The notes under the pieces: generated by a model
The model's input: the letters and a program-made list of their open reading frames with translations, nothing else
Database searches by the model: none
What the model was told of the DNA's origin: nothing
Program-made: the position numbers and the translations under genes
Assembly: GCF_041734735.1 (NCBI RefSeq)
Contig: NC_134888.1
Coordinates: 32,832,054 to 32,896,053 of the forward strand
Direction of reading: 5' to 3'
Length of the DNA stretch: 64,000 nt
Origin: Babylonia areolata
Lineage: Eukaryota; Mollusca; Gastropoda; Neogastropoda; Buccinidae
Part shown: piece by piece, positions 57,794 to 64,000 of the stretch
Layout of the letters: every line of letters starts with the position of its first letter
Numbering within the stretch: the first letter of the stretch is position 1

Positions 57794-60290
57794 ACACGCA
57801 TGTGTGTGCCTGTGTATATGCTTGTGTCCCCTGTGTGAACAACTGAAATGAAAGAAACTACCTATACTAACGAAACTAACAAAGTGACAAGGGGAGAGTT
57901 ACAGTCAAAAGAGAAACAAGTCAACGCTAATGGGCGAACCATGCCCCATCAAGTTTGATTTCCTTCCACTGAACAGGGAGGCAGAGTGAGTGCAACAAAG
58001 CAGCACTCTGTAACATGCCACGAAGGGAAAAGGTCACCAGACTGTACACAAACCTACCTTGAGATGTGGGAAATGCTGCTGCTGCTGTTGTCCTGTCGGT
58101 GGAGGTGCCAGCCCCACCTGTCAACACACCACCACCATCCATCATCAGTCAGGAAAACATTCGCACAGAGATGAAGAACAAGCTAGCTGACATCTAAACA
58201 ATAGCCTGTACCTGCTCTATACAATACATGGGACATGTAACAAAGAGTTTGCTTGTGAAGTTCCACGTCAAAATGAGCAAAGTTCTTCAACAGATTGTGA
58301 ACCTTCTCTGTCAACAGTCTTTCCAGTTCTTTAGCGTATTTGACAAAGCATACAATCACCAAAATACACAAATGCAAACTCTGACTGAAGTTTAAGGGGG
58401 CTACTGCAACAACTTAAAATTTCCAATTTACTATAGTTTTCGTAAGATTGTTGGCCCTTTCTGGAAACAAAGGGTTGTCAACAAGACTGGGTCTAGAGTA
58501 ACCGTAATCACATGTCTAATATAATTAACCAGTTGAGTGCCAAAGAATTTTGTGTAAAAAAAAAAAAAAAAAAGTGCTCTCCCCTTGCCAGGGCTAGGGA
58601 ATGAGGATTTGGGGGTAATAAAATTCTAGTACAAAAACTATGGGATATACAGAAAGAAAATAGAAGCTTTTGTGAAGGAAAATGAATGTAAATTCTGTAT
58701 CTGGGCATGTTTTCCCAATCAGGTTGATAGCAGTAAACTGTTCAGGCATTTAAAATCAAGATAATAATTTTTGTGCAACCAAAAGTCTATTTCCACCTCC
58801 ACATAATGACATCTGTAAAGAAAAGAAACAAATACAGCTAGGTTATACCTGTAGAAGAATTGAAAACAGGCTAAGGTGGTTATAGTCAATGTAAAAGGTC
58901 AATCACAGTCTCAGAAACTGAACTGGCAAGCTTTTTGACAGCTAAGGAGAGAGTGAAGTCCTTTGATGACATTCACTCCTTTCAAGTTGCACGTGGGCCG
59001 ATTAAAGTGTACTGTTGTGCATCTGCTAGCCAGATCTTCAAAACAAGTCAGCCATCTGATTCAGCACAAAAAAAAAGCATTAAAAACAAGAAGCACATGT
59101 TTTACATCCAGTGCAGGTTCAACCCTGCCTTTTGTGAAAATCGTGGAGCATTGGCGGATGTCTATTTCCTGCAGTCTGCAATGAAATGCGAGTACAGTGG
59201 TGTCTGTCCAACTGCAATGCCCTCTTCATAACCTCTGGCTGGCTTTCAACCTATCGTCTTACATCACTCCTCTCCTTCTCCTCTCCTTCTTCCAATGCTC
59301 ACTGCACGTATTCTGTCAGTCACAGCCGCTTGTTCAAAAATGCTGTCTGGATAGACAAACCGAATTACCATCAAATGACAATGCGCTTTATGTTGATATA
59401 CCTTAATGTAGAGCTACCTAAACATATTCAAAAAGACACAACTGTGTATTGTATTGTTGGGTACTGGAAAACAGAAAACGCGAAACAGAAACAAAAATAA
59501 AGTCAACTTATTATTATGACAAAAGTTGCATTTGATTTAGATTTGAATGGAAAACATACGCACCCCCCTCCCCCGCGCGCACTCCCTCTCTATCTCTCTC
59601 TCTCCGTCAAACCTCTCTCTTTATTGCCACAGTGTTGCTGTCTCTGTACATTGTATTTATCAAATTTGCGCGCGCGCACGCGTGTGTGTGTGTGTGTTTT
59701 TGTTCGTATTTCTTTTTTTTGCTCGGGCTTCAGCCTCACATGTTTAATATTCTTCTTACAAAAACGCCCAACACAACGACAGAAATCGGGAAAATAAAAA
59801 GAAATTCGCACTGCCGAGGACACAAGAAAATTGCAATGTAGAATGGCAACATTTGCGTACGTCAGCATAAAACAACTAGAAGGACAGTCGCTCACCTTTT
59901 CCTTTTAACTAAAGTTATAATTATTTTTTGTGTAATGGCTGTCTACCTAGCAAACGCCCACCCCCCCATTTTGCCCCAAAACTCTGTGGAGGGGGGTGTG
60001 GGTGGGCGTTTGCTAGGGATATTACGGTATATATATGAATGATAAAACTCACAGAAAGAGACTTAGAGAGAAAGAAAAAAAATGATATATGCTGGGATAG
60101 CAACCAAGTAAGGTGCCTAGATATTATAATCTCAGGGAGAGTAAGAAAGAGAGAGAGAGAGTAACTTTAATAAGAGAGAGGAGGGGAAAAAAAGGAGATT
60201 TATGATGGGATAGCAACAGATTTAAGTTTAAACTAAAGTATGTTAATTTTAACTTACCGGTGGGTTCGGATCCTCAATCTGTCGATCCAT
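38409..60290 (-). CDS. SIN3: Sin3-type corepressor, gene span using copy B
   Basis: Sin3 is the nuclear scaffold of the Sin3/HDAC complex. PAH domains bind repression motifs of transcription factors, and the HDAC-interaction domain (HID) binds HDAC1/2 and SDS3. Sixteen exons are recognisable: 60258-60290, 58058-58117, 57461-57567, 56624-56840, 55501-55623, 54253-54339, 52614-52760, 51403-51426, 49700-49864, 46522-46608, 45628-45746, 44578-44711, 43683-43780, 43074-43190, 42394-42479 and 38409-38508. The first fourteen join in consistent phase to about 506 residues: PAH1 (~32-105), PAH2 (~165-250), PAH3 (~345-410) and the start of the HID. After exon 14 about 130 residues of the HID are missing, phases no longer join, and no C-terminal (Sin3a_C) exons follow. 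The N-terminus is much shorter than the ~120 residues before PAH1 in human SIN3A. Confidence 0.88.
38865..40130. repeat. Compound minisatellite, copy B
   Basis: This is the counterpart of 14636-15930, with different (TG)n and (GA)n lengths. Confidence 0.85.
40437..41520. repeat. VNTR with 6 units, copy B
   Basis: The units are the same as at 18366-19130, with starts near 40597, 40804, 40937, 41116, 41248 and 41427. The extra two units are a second copy of a block of about 311 bp. Confidence 0.9.
42394..42479 (-). CDS. SIN3: Sin3 exon, distal HID (copy B)
   Basis: One base, 28 codons, one base. [20 protein letters not shown] and NHHMKRSS align with human [21 protein letters not shown], which lies about 130 residues beyond the end of exon 14. 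The start phase does not fit exon 14, so at least one exon is missing in between. Acceptor ttctag, donor gtaagt. Confidence 0.88.
43074..43190 (-). CDS. SIN3: Sin3 exon 14, HID (copy B)
   Basis: It has 39 codons. [20 protein letters not shown] and [13 protein letters not shown] match human [21 protein letters not shown] and [13 protein letters not shown]. It ends in phase 0 before gtctgt. The expected continuation LDVVLETN is not found downstream. Confidence 0.97.
43683..43780 (-). CDS. SIN3: Sin3 exon 13, HID start (copy B)
   Basis: Two bases and 32 codons. [20 protein letters not shown] and [12 protein letters not shown] match human [32 protein letters not shown], the conserved entry of the HDAC-interaction domain. 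Confidence 0.97.
44578..44711 (-). CDS. SIN3: Sin3 exon 12, PAH3 end (copy B)
   Basis: One base, 44 codons, one base. [17 protein letters not shown] matches human KFPELFNWFKNFLGYKE. It ends with DDYNMDI; the split Asp codon joins DYQSC in the next exon, matching human MEIDYASC. The donor is gtatgg. Confidence 0.97.
45628..45746 (-). CDS. SIN3: Sin3 exon 11, PAH3 core (copy B)
   Basis: It has 39 codons plus two bases. [20 protein letters not shown] and [19 protein letters not shown] match human [40 protein letters not shown]. Confidence 0.97.
46328..46450. repeat. Interspersed repeat R1, left of E2 (copy B)
   Basis: This is the counterpart of 23943-24070. Confidence 0.75.
46522..46608 (-). 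CDS. SIN3: Sin3 exon 10, start of PAH3 (copy B)
   Basis: It has 29 codons, phase 0. [20 protein letters not shown] then LKEYAFFDN. The end corresponds to human GTESLFFDK, the start of PAH3. Confidence 0.93.
46655..49064. mobile_element. TIR element E2, copy B
   Basis: This is the allelic counterpart of 24270-26728, with an intact CAGGCATGAG left end. Confidence 0.75.
49074..49208. repeat. Interspersed repeat R1, right of E2 (copy B)
   Basis: This is the counterpart of 26738-26872. Confidence 0.75.
49700..49864 (-). CDS. SIN3: Sin3 exon 9, PAH2-PAH3 linker (copy B)
   Basis: It has 55 codons, phase 0. [20 protein letters not shown] resembles human DSVRNDHGGTVKKPQ; the rest is a basic, Ser/Gly/Cys-rich linker ending QPQAK before gtacct. 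The acceptor (CTCTTACAG) has a weak pyrimidine tract. It is the seed of the 33-bp minisatellite immediately upstream in the transcript. Confidence 0.88.
49865..50590 (-). repeat. 33-bp minisatellite seeded on the exon 9 acceptor (copy B)
   Basis: It has about 20 units. On the minus strand each reads GGAAGATGTGGCTTTTACAG then AGTGATTGACATGT. The true junction reads GGAAGATGTTGTGACTCTTA CAG/AGCGACATGT. So each unit carries a copy of the acceptor and of the first exon bases. Some units have an extra ACTGAGTTA insertion. Confidence 0.93.
51403..51426 (-). CDS. SIN3: Sin3 exon 8, 24-bp microexon (copy B)
   Basis: It has eight codons, MVERDDGL, with acceptor ttcccctcag and donor gtgagt, phase 0 at both ends. 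It is identical in both copies. It lies between PAH2 and the VRNDH segment, where vertebrate proteins have a variable linker. Skipping it would keep the frame. Confidence 0.7.
52132..52462 (-). mobile_element. tRNA-headed SINE (copy B)
   Basis: This is the allelic counterpart of 29722-30048, with head GGGTTCGAATCACGG and tail AGAAGAAGAAGACGACG. Confidence 0.75.
52614..52760 (-). CDS. SIN3: Sin3 exon 7, PAH2 end (copy B)
   Basis: It has 49 codons, acceptor ctcctgcag. [20 protein letters not shown] and [12 protein letters not shown] match the PAH2 second half (family: [32 protein letters not shown]). It ends GGGGNSI before gtaagt. Confidence 0.96.
52808..52918 (+). mobile_element. SINE 3' fragment (copy B)
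   Basis: This is the counterpart of 30405-30520. Confidence 0.65.
53640..53951 (+). mobile_element. Non-LTR retrotransposon 3' end with C2H2 finger (copy B)
   Basis: The open frame reads [36 protein letters not shown], then [22 protein letters not shown] and a stop. C-x2-C-x12-H-x3-H is a classical zinc finger. I recall this ending from the ORF2 C-terminus of invertebrate LINEs. Only the last ~100 codons are present, inside a Sin3 intron and antisense to Sin3. Confidence 0.75.
54253..54339 (-). CDS. SIN3: Sin3 exon 6, PAH2 middle (copy B)
   Basis: It has 29 codons. [20 protein letters not shown] and QKEQRNIKE match human [29 protein letters not shown]. The donor is gttaga. The exon is intact here and frame-shifted in copy A. 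Confidence 0.97.
54817..55500 (-). other. Sin3 intron 5, unique part
   Basis: This is AT-rich, non-coding sequence just beyond the duplicated block. Nothing is recognisable. Confidence 0.7.
55501..55623 (-). CDS. SIN3: Sin3 exon 5, linker and start of PAH2
   Basis: It has 41 codons, phase 0, acceptor cccacag. A Pro/Ser/Thr-rich linker is followed by [15 protein letters not shown], the first helix of PAH2 (family: PVEFNHAINYVNKIK). The donor gtgatt is non-consensus beyond GT. This is the last exon to the right of the duplicated block. Confidence 0.95.
56040..56225 (+). mobile_element. LINE ORF2 C-terminal fragment
   Basis: The plus-strand translation has [20 protein letters not shown] and [20 protein letters not shown], the zinc-knuckle-like tail after RNase H in I-type non-LTR elements. 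Two in-frame stops lie in the middle. It sits in Sin3 intron 4, antisense to the gene. Confidence 0.7.
56624..56840 (-). CDS. SIN3: Sin3 exon 4, PAH1 second half and linker
   Basis: One base completes the split proline, then 72 codons. [20 protein letters not shown] and [15 protein letters not shown] are the PAH1 signature (family: [20 protein letters not shown]). The remainder is an Ala/Thr/Gln-rich linker ending SQLQ before gtaggt. Confidence 0.97.
56841..57460 (-). other. Sin3 intron 3
   Basis: This is AT-rich intron with no element or exon that I recognise. Confidence 0.65.
57461..57567 (-). CDS. SIN3: Sin3 exon 3, PAH1 first half
   Basis: It has 35 codons plus two bases. [20 protein letters not shown] and [14 protein letters not shown] match PAH1 helices 1-2 (family: EDALSYLDQVKLQF, YNDFLDIMKEFKSQ). 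PAH1 is a four-helix bundle that binds amphipathic repression helices. Confidence 0.96.
57568..58057 (-). other. Sin3 intron 2
   Basis: This is non-coding, with a (TG)n tract at about 57753-57789. Confidence 0.7.
58058..58117 (-). CDS. SIN3: Sin3 exon 2, Gln-rich linker
   Basis: It has 20 codons, phase 0, acceptor ttgacag and donor gtaggt. The peptide is [21 protein letters not shown] short Q run and the LK at the end lead straight into PAH1; human SIN3A has LKVEDALSYLDQVK across the same join. Confidence 0.85.
58118..60257 (-). other. Sin3 intron 1
   Basis: This is mostly unique AT-rich DNA. A plus-strand open frame (58935-59231) has a weakly CGGBP1-like start ([17 protein letters not shown]), perhaps a decayed transposon-derived piece. 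A GC/TG microsatellite lies at 59668-59696, and a hairpin at 59945-60019. Confidence 0.55.
59945..60019. repeat. Hairpin / MITE-like inverted repeat
   Basis: CTAGCAAACGCCCAC is followed by a C run. GGGGGTGTGGGTGGGCGTTTGCTAG on the other arm gives a 15-bp perfect outer stem plus a C:G stem around a loop of about 22 bases. Confidence 0.85.
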
Positions 60291-60297
60291 ATTTTAT
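60258..60297 (-). CDS. SIN3: Sin3 exon 1 with start codon
   Basis: On the minus strand a T16 run and cag precede ATAAAATATGGATCG. The ATG at 60290 opens [11 protein letters not shown] and the exon ends before gtaagt. An in-frame TAA lies two codons upstream of this ATG, so it is the first possible start in this exon. The acceptor-like T-run/CAG shows that a non-coding 5' exon lies further right, outside what I can place. Seven bases are 5' UTR. Confidence 0.8.
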
Positions 60298-61975
60298 CTG
60301 AAAAAAAAAAAAAAAATAATAATAATAATAACAACAAAATAAAATTATCTAAAGCACAGATTAATCTATCAGTTCTTAACTGTGCTTTTCATAAACAGGA
60401 TGTATCATGTGCCACTGCCAGTGGGACAGTGTATGGCTGTGCATCTCCAAATCCAATGGTCTGTTGAGATGAATACAAAGGAGAGCAACAATCCCATGAC
60501 CTATCTCTTTTGACTCTTCAGCAACGGACGATGTTTTCCGTCTTCAATGTTAAAAGAAAAGCTCCCGAAACAGAGACAAAAGATCAGGATGACAAAAAGA
60601 ATTAACAGTAGGAGTATGAATCAAAGCACCAGTGCATGTAAAATGAAGCCTGGCAGAAAGACTTTCCTTGGCACATCGTTGAAATGAAGATAGATTTTAT
60701 TTCATTTTATTATGCTGGCACCCAAAACCACAGTTGGGCACTCAAATGTTTTGCCCAGAGTGCCCAACTGGCACTCAAAAAAAAGGAGTTAAATTCAAAC
60801 CCCAAATATGGTCAATACCATCTTATCCTTGGAGGTTTTCATCCTTTCCTAATCCCTGCAGTCTTGTCCCGAATCTCTTGTATCTTTCAGTGTATTACAA
60901 CTGAACAGATACATTTCCATCAAGTTTTGGGACTTGCATATTCGATATTGCCATGATGTATAAATATAATGGCAATTACTTTTTTTCTTAACCTACTTTT
61001 CGTTTCTCAATTTTTTTACATTCACCTTTGTCAAGATTAAATCAACATATTTATATTTCTCTTCATCAATTTTGAAATATAAATCCCACTGATAAAACAT
61101 TCCTAAAACTTGTGTAACTTATCAATTAATACCATCCTGATTAAGTCACAAATGCCACAGTAAATAAATGTATACAGAGGAACTGTTTGAAGCATCATTT
61201 CTTTTCTTCTTTTTTTTTTTTTTTTTTTACCTTTTTTTAAAGAAAAAAGAAAGGTTTAACTCAATTAAAGTGTCATGTGTAAAGGTGTGGAATTTTCCTA
61301 ATGCAAAATCATAAAATTCATGTGAAATTGCCATAAATTGATAGGATGTTCATTTTCCTTTCAGGAAAGTATAGGTTACATTTACTTTTAGTTTTACTAG
61401 TCTGAATGCTGAAACTGATTTTCCCAATTATTACTCTCCATAACCAAAATATCCCAGGGGTGATCACTTGGCAGATAGTTGGAAGCATAAATTGATAAAA
61501 GTTGAAACAGGCTTGGCACTAAAAGGGTTAATGTTGATTCTGAAACATCTTCCATGATGCAAAATGTGTGAATTTTTATATAGAACAAAAGATGATATGT
61601 GTAGGGCCAGGTCTCTGTGAGTAAACATGTAACATAATTTCTCTTTACTTGCTGTGACCTGCCAGTTGAAAAATGTCTGACTTCTGAGCCATCTGAGTAA
61701 AATTTTCAAATACTCCACATATGCATCTAATTTTATCAGAGAACAAGTATCTCATGTGATACAGTATCATTATCAAACACCTTTTTAAAATCTACAGCAA
61801 AATGAACACTACCATTTTCTGCCTTTTTGGCCCGTTTCCTGTCGATCTAGTTTGCTCGAACCACATGGAATGAATGTTGTTTTTCGTTGCTTTTTCTCTC
61901 AAATTTCTATGTGAACGTAACACTCATCATTAGATCAAACAAGACTGTCATTATTTTGATGAATTTTTCACCTTT
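60298..61975. other. Region upstream of Sin3 coding exon 1
   Basis: This is AT-rich sequence holding the 5' UTR intron and probably the promoter side of Sin3. I cannot place the first non-coding exon or a core promoter. Confidence 0.5.
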
Positions 61976-62154
61976 AGCAAACGCTGTGGGCCTGTTTCGA
62001 TCGGTCGGACAACATTCGTGCAACCTTCGTCGGTCGGAAAAAAACCTCCCCCAACCCCGATTTTTTTCAACGGATTTACGCGGATCTCAAAAATGGCCTC
62101 TGGAGCCAATTTTCGGTCGGAAATCCGACTATAGTCGGAAAAATCTCATGCCTG
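61976..62154. mobile_element. Truncated right end of the CAGGCATGAG family (E3)
   Basis: The piece from TTAGCAAACGCTGTGGGCCT to the terminus AAAAATCTCATGCCTG matches the last 200 bp of E1. It includes the perfect palindrome CCGACTATAGTCGG next to the end. No left terminus is visible upstream, so this copy is truncated. Confidence 0.7.
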
Positions 62155-62601
62155 CTTATTGCTTTTACTTTTTGTTTGTTTGTTGTGTTTAGTTTATAGT
62201 GTCCATAATTCTTCTGATGGGTTTTACGACAATCAAATGAGTTCTGAGTTCACACATGTCAGTGACCACAAAAAAAAAAAAAAAGAGAATGCGAAGCCAT
62301 CTTTTATTTGCCACTCACAGCAAGTTAACATTACCACTAAATTATACCAAATCATAGCATCAGCACTAATCTCGTTCACTGCCCACCGTTTTTTCTTCCT
62401 TTTTTACTGTTTGACAACTTAGAACTGTACAAGATTCACGAACTTAAGGACTCACTAAAATGTCAGTTTCCAGGAATCGTCCTCCGACCAGCTGATGGTC
62501 ATCGCAAAAGGAAGTAGAGGAATATTCATCCAGCATCTCGCGCCTTTTCGTCCCCTCTCTTGGCTATGTGCATAGAGGGCAGGCAAAATGGCAACAGGAA
62601 C

Positions 62602-62735
62602 AGAATAGAATAGAATAGACTATTTTATTGTCATAAAACCTCAAGGTTTATAAGACAAGAAAACATAGACATGAGCATATTATGAAAAGAGACATTCGTG
62701 AACAAATTTCGCAAGCTTTGGCTGTAATTCTTTCA
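62602..62735 (-). mobile_element. Retroposon 3' end with (ATTCT)n tail
   Basis: On the minus strand it reads CCTTGAGGTTTTATGACAAT, AAAATAGTCT and then ATTCTATTCTATTCT. It uses the same pentamer tail as the piece at 1155. Confidence 0.5.
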
Positions 62736-62739
62736 TAGT

Positions 62740-64000
62740 AAGATCAGTTCGCTGGTCCGGCTTCGAATCACCACCACAGGCTGTGTCAATCGACGGATTC
62801 AGATCAAGAAAACTGAATGCCTAAGCTACCTAGGAATACACTTCAACAGGATGCTGACCTTCAGATAACATACGGAAAACACTGTTCTCAAATGCAAAAA
62901 GGGCCTTTCAGTCTTAAAATCAATGGCAACCAAAGGCCATATTGAACAACGCCACCTCTTCAGTTCCTGCTATACCAATCACTCGACCTCAGTGTGATCG
63001 ACTACGGACTTGGGCTAACAACACCATCTCAAAGCAACCTCCTAAAATTAGAAAGAGTACAAAATGAAGCTGTGAGGGTCATCCTTGGAACAACAAAAGA
63101 CACGCCCACAGAAACCATGCGATACCTGCTTGACCTTCCTTCAGTGCAGGCCAGAAACAACTGAGTTAGAACAGGTCGAGACCCACTGCATGACTCAGTC
63201 AAAGAACCAAAAGGCATCCGTCTAGAACAAGGAAGATAATGGATGGGGCAAAAAGAAGACACAATCCAGCTAGTATGCCGACTACAAGACCTGAAAGAAA
63301 CAAAAGAATGGGAGAAAAACCCCGAAAACCTCAACCATCTATTCAACACGTGACAGCCATTTCACCCACTCTAGGAAGACATTGTTGGGAATGGCCAGAG
63401 GGCAAAACTGATGTGGAAGTGAAGCTATTCATAGAAGAAAACAGTAAAGAAGAGGACATCATCATATATACAGATGGCTCAGTCACCAAAGACAAATCCG
63501 GTTGGGGATTCACTGCGAAACAAAATGGAAAAACAATTAGGGAAGAGAATGCTGCCTACAAAGTCACAACCTCCAGCCTAACGATGGAAGTTGAAGCTGT
63601 GACACATGCCCTCCAGTGGCTATCGTCCATCCATATGCCCGGAAACCAACATGCCATGATTCTAACCGACTCAATGAACCTCATACAGAAAATTGAAAAC
63701 GGAATGGGAAGCCCAGAGTGGCATAAGGCAATGCGCAACTTTCAGATTAAAAAAACTCACATGGTCCTGCCCAGGACATGCAGGTGTTAAGGAAAATGAG
63801 CAAGCTGACAGACTTGCTGGTAACGCAACACCAACGAGCGGCCTGCATCTAGGAAAATTGGAAATCCTCAGAAAAGTCAAAGAATATCAAAAAGAACAGG
63901 TACAAGGCCATCACACCATCGATCGCCTCAAAGAAATAAAAGCAGAGAGAGGGAGCGGCCGTAAGTCTAACATGAAAGGTAGAGCACGATGCTTTGCAAA
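62740..64000 (+). mobile_element. I-type non-LTR retrotransposon ORF2, RT thumb and RNase H
   Basis: KKTECLSYLGIHFNRMLTF near 62800 is the end of a reverse transcriptase domain. The later open frame 63239-63790 holds RNase H: IIYTDGSVTKDKSGWGF (first Asp), MEVEAVTHAL (Glu), ILTDSMNLI (second Asp). After a frame change in an A-run near 63750 follow CPGHAGVKENEQADRLAG (His and last Asp). Several other frame changes and stops occur upstream, so it is a dead copy. It continues beyond the window edge. Confidence 0.85.

Noticed and set aside
58935-59231. A host gene encoding a CGGBP1-like protein
   Set aside because: The similarity is weak and limited to the first third; there is no complete finger and no context. 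At most it is a decayed transposon-derived piece.

Overview
This is animal nuclear DNA with large introns, GT-AG splice sites, dense (TG)n/(CA)n and (GA)n microsatellites, minisatellites, SINEs, LINEs and TIR DNA transposons. The repeat families, recalled from memory, point to a lophotrochozoan, most likely a gastropod mollusc. There are two host genes in convergent orientation. On the + strand are the last five coding exons of an inositol 1,4,5-trisphosphate receptor (1-7168): last transmembrane helix, C2H2-type zinc fold, C-terminal coiled coil and stop. On the - strand is a Sin3 corepressor gene. It starts at 60290 and runs leftwards through PAH1, PAH2, PAH3 and part of the HDAC-interaction domain. 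The last recognisable exon lies at 38409 (or 14179 in the second copy of the locus).

The layout is dominated by a near-identical repeat. 8252-32427 (copy A) and 32528-54816 (copy B) are the same locus in direct orientation. They are separated by exactly 100 N, and both ends of the homology coincide with the edges of that gap. This is best read as two haplotypes of one diploid locus placed head to tail by the scaffolder, not a biological duplication. It gives a natural two-allele comparison. Copy A carries a 2.14-kb pogo/Tigger-like transposon with a TA target duplication at a site that is empty in copy B. A VNTR has 4 units in A and 6 in B, many microsatellites differ in length, and copy A has coding frameshifts near its contig end. 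After removing one copy the order is ITPR 3' end (+), intergenic, Sin3 (-), then LINE/SINE debris.

The most unusual signal is at splice junctions. In ITPR, introns 2, 3 and 4 each begin with a minisatellite whose unit contains the local 5' splice site. In introns 3 and 4 the unit also contains the 3' end of the exon, so five and four tandem donors result. In Sin3 a 33-bp minisatellite starts exactly at a 3' splice site and repeats its acceptor about 20 times. Four independent arrays seeded on splice junctions in two adjacent genes is a pattern I do not recognise from the literature.

Sin3 looks incomplete. The central part of the HDAC-interaction domain and the whole C-terminal domain are not found between its last exons and the ITPR gene, and the exon phases do not join there. 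It is a truncated paralog, or the sequence is missing from both assembled haplotypes. From 60.3 kb to the end the window holds a truncated TIR element, retroposon tails and a non-LTR retrotransposon with an RNase H domain that runs off the window.
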